From: Diphasiastrum complanatum
Taxonomy: Eukaryota; Streptophyta; Lycopodiopsida; Lycopodiales; Lycopodiaceae
Assembly: GCA_029204225.1 (NCBI GenBank)
Contig: CM055108.1
Span: 20,591,644-20,655,643 of the forward strand
Reading direction: 5' to 3'
Length of the DNA: 64,000 nucleotides
A model generated the notes under the pieces. That model saw only the letters and a program-made list of their open reading frames with translations. It ran no database searches and was not told where the DNA came from. The position numbers and the translations under genes were made by a program. How positions within the stretch are numbered: position 1 is the stretch's first letter; every line of letters begins with the position of its first letter. Shown in pieces: positions 59,837-64,000 of this stretch.

Positions 59837-60279
59837 AGTTAGGAATAAAGCCACAGCTAATCTAAAGCTAAGCTATGAAAGCATCACATAAGCAAGACTT
59901 AAGCTATGAAAGCAGCACATAAGCAAGACTTAACCCTAGAAAGCAGGAAAGAGAGAGATTAAGGAGACTAAAGAGAGAGATCAATATCATCAGCTGAATA
60001 ACAAATGACACAGTTTCCTTACTTATAGCCAAGAGGAAGCCCTAAAAGGAAGCTTCCGGTGGCTAGGGCCCAACTGGGAGGGAAAATAGTGCGCCCTCCA
60101 AGAAGGCCCCCACTCTCCAATAATATGTCCAAATGGCCTAATAATGAATAATAAGGCCAAAGGCCAACCATATAGTCTAAGTGTCACTAATGAATAAAAA
60201 AGGGCCCAAGGCCTGCTTATGCATAAAGTAAAGTAAATGTAAATGGACGCGGCGAATGTAATGAGCCGAGTCCATAGCT
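59837..60279 (-). repeat. Nested solo LTR of the chromovirus family
   Basis: Reverse-oriented relative of the LTR at 540-959 (ends AGCTATGG...CCTAACT), flanked by TTACC (59832-59836 and 60280-60284). Removing it and one TTACC rejoins the gag frame exactly. It contains a 31-bp tandem duplication (59870-59900 and 59901-59931) absent from the other copy. Confidence 0.92.
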
Positions 60280-60312
60280 TTACCTTCATCTTATCTTCCA
60301 TTTGTTTCATCT

Positions 60313-61641
60313 TTGAGTATCTCTCTTAGGGGACAACAACTCTCCTTTGATGAACTTGTTGGGCTGCTTCTTCAAGAGGAGCAAACGAGGCAAAACTTTG
60401 TGGGTGACACTCAACAAGATCAAGCTTTCTTCACGAAAGGCAAGGGCAAAGGCAAGTCAAAAGGAAAGGGGAATTGTCCTTCCAAGGATGAGCAAAAGCC
60501 CGTTGGAGGTCAAAATGTCAACACTCAAAAAAAGAAAGGGAAGTGCCATTATTGCAGAAGGTATGGGCACTTCATCAAGGATTGTAAGAAGAAGCTTGCG
60601 AAAGAGGAGAGTAAAGGAATTGATACTAGTGCTTCACTTGCTACTTTGGAGCAAGAGCTTGAAGCTAGTGGTGATCTCTTCAACCAAGACTATGCTTTTG
60701 TGTCTAATATTGCTTCTACTAGTGCTACTACATCTATGAGGAATTCAGATTCTGTTTTGCAAGTTGCTGATTTTCAGCCCATTGAATGGGTGATTGATAG
60801 TGGTGCTACTCGTCATATGACTTCTCGCAAAGAAGCATTGAGTAAGTTAGTGAAAGTGCAAAATGGAAGTAAGGTACAATGTGCGAATGATGCACCTTAT
60901 TCTATTCATGGAATTGGAATTGTAGTCATCATTTTGCCTAATGGTGAAGAAAAGTACATTAAGAATGTGCTTTATGTTCCGGGAATCAAGAAGAATCTTC
61001 TTTCGGTTTCAACTATGTTGAAGCAAGGACTGGTTGTTGAGTTCAAAGAAGATAAGTGTCTTGTCAAGGATCCTAAAAGATCACTCTTGATTATTGTTTC
61101 GGGAACAATGCATGCTGGGTTATTCATTATGGATACCTATGAGCGACGAATTCCCTCTACATGTCTTGTTGCTTCTACATCACAATCATTGGAGTTGGCT
61201 GAATTGTGGCACGCAAGGTTTGGGCATCTCAACTTTGCAAGTTTGAAGAAGCTGAAGACATTTAATATGGTAGAAGACATTCCTACTATTGAGCAGCCGG
61301 AAGGGCATGTATGCGAGGGGTGCATACTTGGAAAGTTTCAAAGGAAACCTTTTCCAATTGATGGAACTATAAGGGGTCTTGATAAGTTTGATTTGGTTCA
61401 TAGTGATGTTTGTGGTCCAATGAGGACCAAATCCATTGGAAAGTGCATCTATTTTGTGACTTTTATTGATGACTTTTCCCGTTTTACATGGATCTATCCT
61501 ATGAAGGCTAAATCGAAAGTTTTTCAACGTTTCAAAGATTTTCTAGCAATGGTGGAAAATCAGTTTGGGCATTCTTTGAAGACCCTACACACCAATCGAG
61601 GAGGGGAATACATTAAGGATACGTTCGGTGCATTTCTTTGA
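60313..61641 (+). CDS. Copia 2 gag end, protease and integrase N-half
   Basis: This intact 442-residue frame has a CCHC knuckle (CHYCRRYGHFIKDC, about residues 78-91), the protease EWVIDSGATRHMTS (about 157-170), the pre-integrase module ELWHARFGHLNFASLKKLK with CEGCILGKF, and the integrase start FDLVHSDVCGPM, FVTFIDDFSRFTWIYPMK and LHTNRGGEY. In the last, Asn replaces the second catalytic Asp (normally SDNGGE- or SDRGGE-like). A stop ends it at 61641. The ATG at 60313 is internal; it is only where the frame reopens after the nested LTR. Confidence 0.88.
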   Translation: MSISLRGQQLSFDELVGLLLQEEQTRQNFVGDTQQDQAFFTKGKGKGKSKGKGNCPSKDEQKPVGGQNVNTQKKKGKCHYCRRYGHFIKDCKKKLAKEESKGIDTSASLATLEQELEASGDLFNQDYAFVSNIASTSATTSMRNSDSVLQVADFQPIEWVIDSGATRHMTSRKEALSKLVKVQNGSKVQCANDAPYSIHGIGIVVIILPNGEEKYIKNVLYVPGIKKNLLSVSTMLKQGLVVEFKEDKCLVKDPKRSLLIIVSGTMHAGLFIMDTYERRIPSTCLVASTSQSLELAELWHARFGHLNFASLKKLKTFNMVEDIPTIEQPEGHVCEGCILGKFQRKPFPIDGTIRGLDKFDLVHSDVCGPMRTKSIGKCIYFVTFIDDFSRFTWIYPMKAKSKVFQRFKDFLAMVENQFGHSLKTLHTNRGGEYIKDTFGAFL

Positions 61642-63342
61642 GAAAAACATCAAATGACAACTCCCTATATGCCTCAACAAAATGGTGTTGCCGAGCGGAA
61701 GAATCGCACACTTATGGAGATGGCCCGTTGCATGCTCAAAGCAAAGGGGCTGCGTCACAAGTTTTGGGCTGAAGCGGTTATAACGGCAACATACATAAGC
61801 AATCGTTGTCCTACTAAAGCATCCTTATGAGGTTTGGTATGGAAAGAAGCCTACAATCTCTCACTTTCGCATTTTTGGTTGTACGGCTTATGCTTTTGTT
61901 CCAAATAAACTTCGTACAAAACTTGAGGGTAAAGGAATTAAATGCATTTTTGTTGGCTATAGTAGTGAAAGCAAAGGCTATAGGCTGTTCAATTTGAGCA
62001 CTAACAAGATTATTGTTAGTCGTGATGTGCATTTTGATGAAAAGAATTCATTGGATGTGGCCCCAACTCATATCTTGAAGGGGGACAGCCCACATAGTGT
62101 GAATGTTGAAGTTTTTCCAGATTTGGTACCATCTTCTATTGCTGGAGATAAGGGGCAGCAATCAACCAGTTTCGACCTGCCCAACACCTCATCAAGTTTA
62201 GAGCTCAGATTTTGCTCTTACATCTCATGGAGATGTTGCAGAAGAACCTGTTTTCTATGAGCAGGCCAAGGGAGTAAAATGTTTGGAGGATGCGATGCAA
62301 GATGAGTATGACTCACTTATGAAGAACCAGATTTTGGTTCTTGTTGATCTTCCTCATGGGAAGAAGGCAATTGGTTCTACTTATGAAGAACCAGATTTTG
62401 GTTCTTGTTGATCTTCCTCATGGGAAGAAGGCAATTGGTTCTAAATGGGTACTGGTTTTCGAAAGCTCAGATTTAGGCCTATTGCATTTTTATCTTGGTC
62501 TTGAATTTGTACAAGAAGGGGCTGAAATTTTCATCTCTCAAGAACGCTACATTGGGCAGATTTTGAAGCGGTTCAAGATGGAAAATTGCAAGCCGGTTGC
62601 TACACCTATGGAGACAGGTCTGAAATTAAGTAGTCAAGGTAATGGTGAATCATTTGACACTACTTTATATTGTCAAGCTATTGGCTGTCTCATTTACCTA
62701 TGTAATTCAAGACCGGACATTTCTTATAGTGTCTCACTCATGAGTCAATTCATGCATGCCCCGATGACATCACATTGGAAAGCGTTGAAGAGGATCTTTC
62801 GATATCTTCAAGGAACAAGAAGTCATGGACTGGTTTTTCCTGCTTGTGATGATGCATGTTTGGTTGGTTTTAGTGACTCGGATTGGGGTGGACATCAAGA
62901 CACTAGACGCTCTACAAGTGGACATTGCTTTTTCTATGGAAATTCTACAATTTCTTGGTGAAGTAAAAAGCAGCTCACTGTTGCTACTTCTTCTAGTGAG
63001 GCAGAATATAGAGCGATATTTTCAGCCACAACAGAGTGTTTATGGCTGAGAAGACTACTTGTTGACATGAAGTTTGGCGAGCCCTCAGCCACTCTTATCT
63101 TGAGTGATAGTCAAAGTGCTATTGCCATTGCACGGAATCCTATTTTTCATGCAAGGACGAAGCACATCGAGATCCATTATCACTTTGTTTGGGAGAGACT
63201 TCATGATGATGACATTTTACTTGAATATTGTCCTACGGAGGGTAATATTGCAGACCTCTTCACTAAGGCGTTGCCTAGAGTCAAATTTGAAGCTTTATGC
63301 AAAGCTTTAAATTTGATACCACGTGTTGGTTTTGTTACATAG
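61642..63342 (+). pseudogene. Copia 2 integrase end, RT remnant and RNase H
   Basis: After the stop the frame continues with MPQQNGVAERKNRTLMEMAR (third integrase residue Glu present), a frameshift near 61825, then KGIKCIFVGYSSESKGYRLF. At 62341-62961 RT is reduced to its start, a 63-bp tandem duplication and its end; the catalytic YVDD block is absent. RNase H follows with GFSDSDWGGHQDTRRSTSGH, a TGA at the ISW end, SSSEAEYRA, LSDSQSAIAIARNP and HARTKHIEIHYHFV, ending at 63342. RNase H residues are all present. Confidence 0.87.
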
Positions 63343-63379
63343 TGAGGATTTCAGTTTTTGCATTGTCATTTAAGGAGGG

Positions 63380-63805
63380 TGTTAGAAATAAATGCCTATG
63401 TTGAAGTTAATCCATAGGTTACTTTGACCCAAAACGTCGAGATTTGTGTAACCATGGGTATTTAGTTATTTAGGCCATCTTAAGTTTGTCTTAAGTCAGT
63501 TGGACCCAATTTTTGGTCATGTACTGACTCTGGGTCCTTAGGGGTCTAATTTTGTTTAGGGGCCCTATCTTTACATTTAGTAAGTGGTTAACCTTAGGGT
63601 TTGGTGGCATTTGGTCACATCCAGGTAGAGTACTTAGATGCTCATTGTGTATTCCATTTTTACAGTTTGGCTAAGCATTGCTCTCCATTGCTCTTGTTGT
63701 TGTTCTCTCTCTCTCTCTAGTTGGGCTCCCAGCCTCTTCTCTCTTGTTTTTTGTGGAGATTGATTGATAACTAGATCTTGATGACTTGACTCTTGCTTTC
63801 CTACA
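63380..63805 (+). repeat. 3' LTR of copia element 2
   Basis: 426 bp, starts TGTTAGAAAT after the purine tract; contains a CT run near 63702-63717. Confidence 0.9.
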
Positions 63806-63950
63806 CATATAACATCGGTCATGGATCGTCATTTCGGAATTTTTACGTAAAACCAAATTACATAGAATCCATTAGCCATTTAACTGGTAAATGACAGAAC
63901 AATCAGTTATGCATACGTTCAACCACTCGAAACAACCTTAGACCATCGTT
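63806..63950. other. Short flank, no gene
   Basis: Nothing recognised in the 145 bp between the copia end and the chromodomain fragment. Confidence 0.4.
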
Positions 63951-63952
63951 TA

Positions 63953-64000
63953 GTTCCTTGTTCAATGGGATGGTAGTCATAATGTAGAGGCTACTTGGGA
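63953..64000 (+). pseudogene. Chromodomain fragment of another chromovirus
   Basis: The last bases read FLVQWDGSHNVEATW in the plus frame, close to FLVQWDGRPIEEATWE of the element at 1-493. A stop lies just upstream and the fragment is cut by the window edge. Confidence 0.5.

Larger units (their letters stand above)
58175..63805 (+). mobile_element. Ty1/copia retrotransposon 2, defective
   Basis: LTRs at 58175-58628 and 63380-63805 (TGTTA...CCTACA), primer site TGGTATCAGAGC at 58629-58640, purine tract AAGGAGGG before the 3' LTR, and gag, protease, integrase and RNase H in copia order on the plus strand. It is disabled by a gag frameshift near 59350, gag stops, a nested solo LTR, a stop at 61639, a frameshift near 61825 and loss of the RT core. 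The flanks GACAT and CATAT do not match, so there is no clear target duplication. Confidence 0.9.

Noticed and set aside
58170-63810. A target duplication for copia element 2
   Set aside because: GACAT and CATAT do not match; no shift of the boundary gave a better pair.

Overview
This window looks like nuclear DNA of a vascular plant with a large, transposon-rich genome. The reasons are spliced genes with plant-type introns, a plant starch-debranching enzyme gene, Ty1/copia and Ty3/gypsy elements with plant-type primer sites, an hAT transposon with BED and DUF659 domains, and many long (CT)n/(GA)n microsatellites. A fern or other seed-free plant is possible, but I cannot fix the taxon from the sequence.

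Layout. 1-959: 3' end of a chromodomain Ty3/gypsy element with its 3' LTR. 960-6041: mostly non-coding, with one broken copia gag. 6047-13616: a complete but inactivated minus-strand copia element with ATAAC target duplications, carrying a 1.9 kb foreign insertion in gag. 14697-15540: an unidentified minus-strand ORF. 15545-23718: a decayed minus-strand Ty3/gypsy element with a long extra coiled-coil ORF after the integrase. 24000-25800: decayed remains of a similar coiled-coil ORF. 25800-28050: microsatellite, diverged tandem repeats and the upstream region of the host gene.

The one recognisable host gene is a plant pullulanase/limit dextrinase (PU1/LDA/PUL type) on the plus strand. Nine exons between 28054 and 53734 join in frame and encode the transit peptide, the N-terminal domains and the first strand of the GH13 barrel. 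The rest of the catalytic half lies beyond the window, so the gene is larger than 36 kb. Intron 5 begins with a GC donor, is 17.2 kb long and holds most of the intronic transposons.

The outstanding structure is in intron 5: a 12.4 kb near-perfect palindrome (32901-45304, centre between 39102 and 39103) made of two tail-to-tail copies of one 6.2 kb hAT element. I saw only three mismatches between the arms. Each copy has an intron-containing BED/DUF659/hAT-dimerisation transposase gene with an AT-hook C-terminus and a second, convergent gene for a 135-residue charged coiled-coil protein. The ends are built of clustered GGTACC/CCGCGG palindromes. Transcription through the host gene would place a 6.2 kb hairpin in its pre-mRNA, which resembles natural inverted-duplication silencers of transposons.

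45700-49000 holds fragments of gypsy, chromovirus and LINE elements. 51194-51639 and 55471-55970 are solo LTRs with target duplications. 58175-63805 is a second copia element, broken by frameshifts, a reverse-transcriptase deletion and a nested solo LTR whose family matches the element at 1-959. The window ends in another chromodomain fragment. No RNA genes, CRISPR arrays or replication origins were seen.
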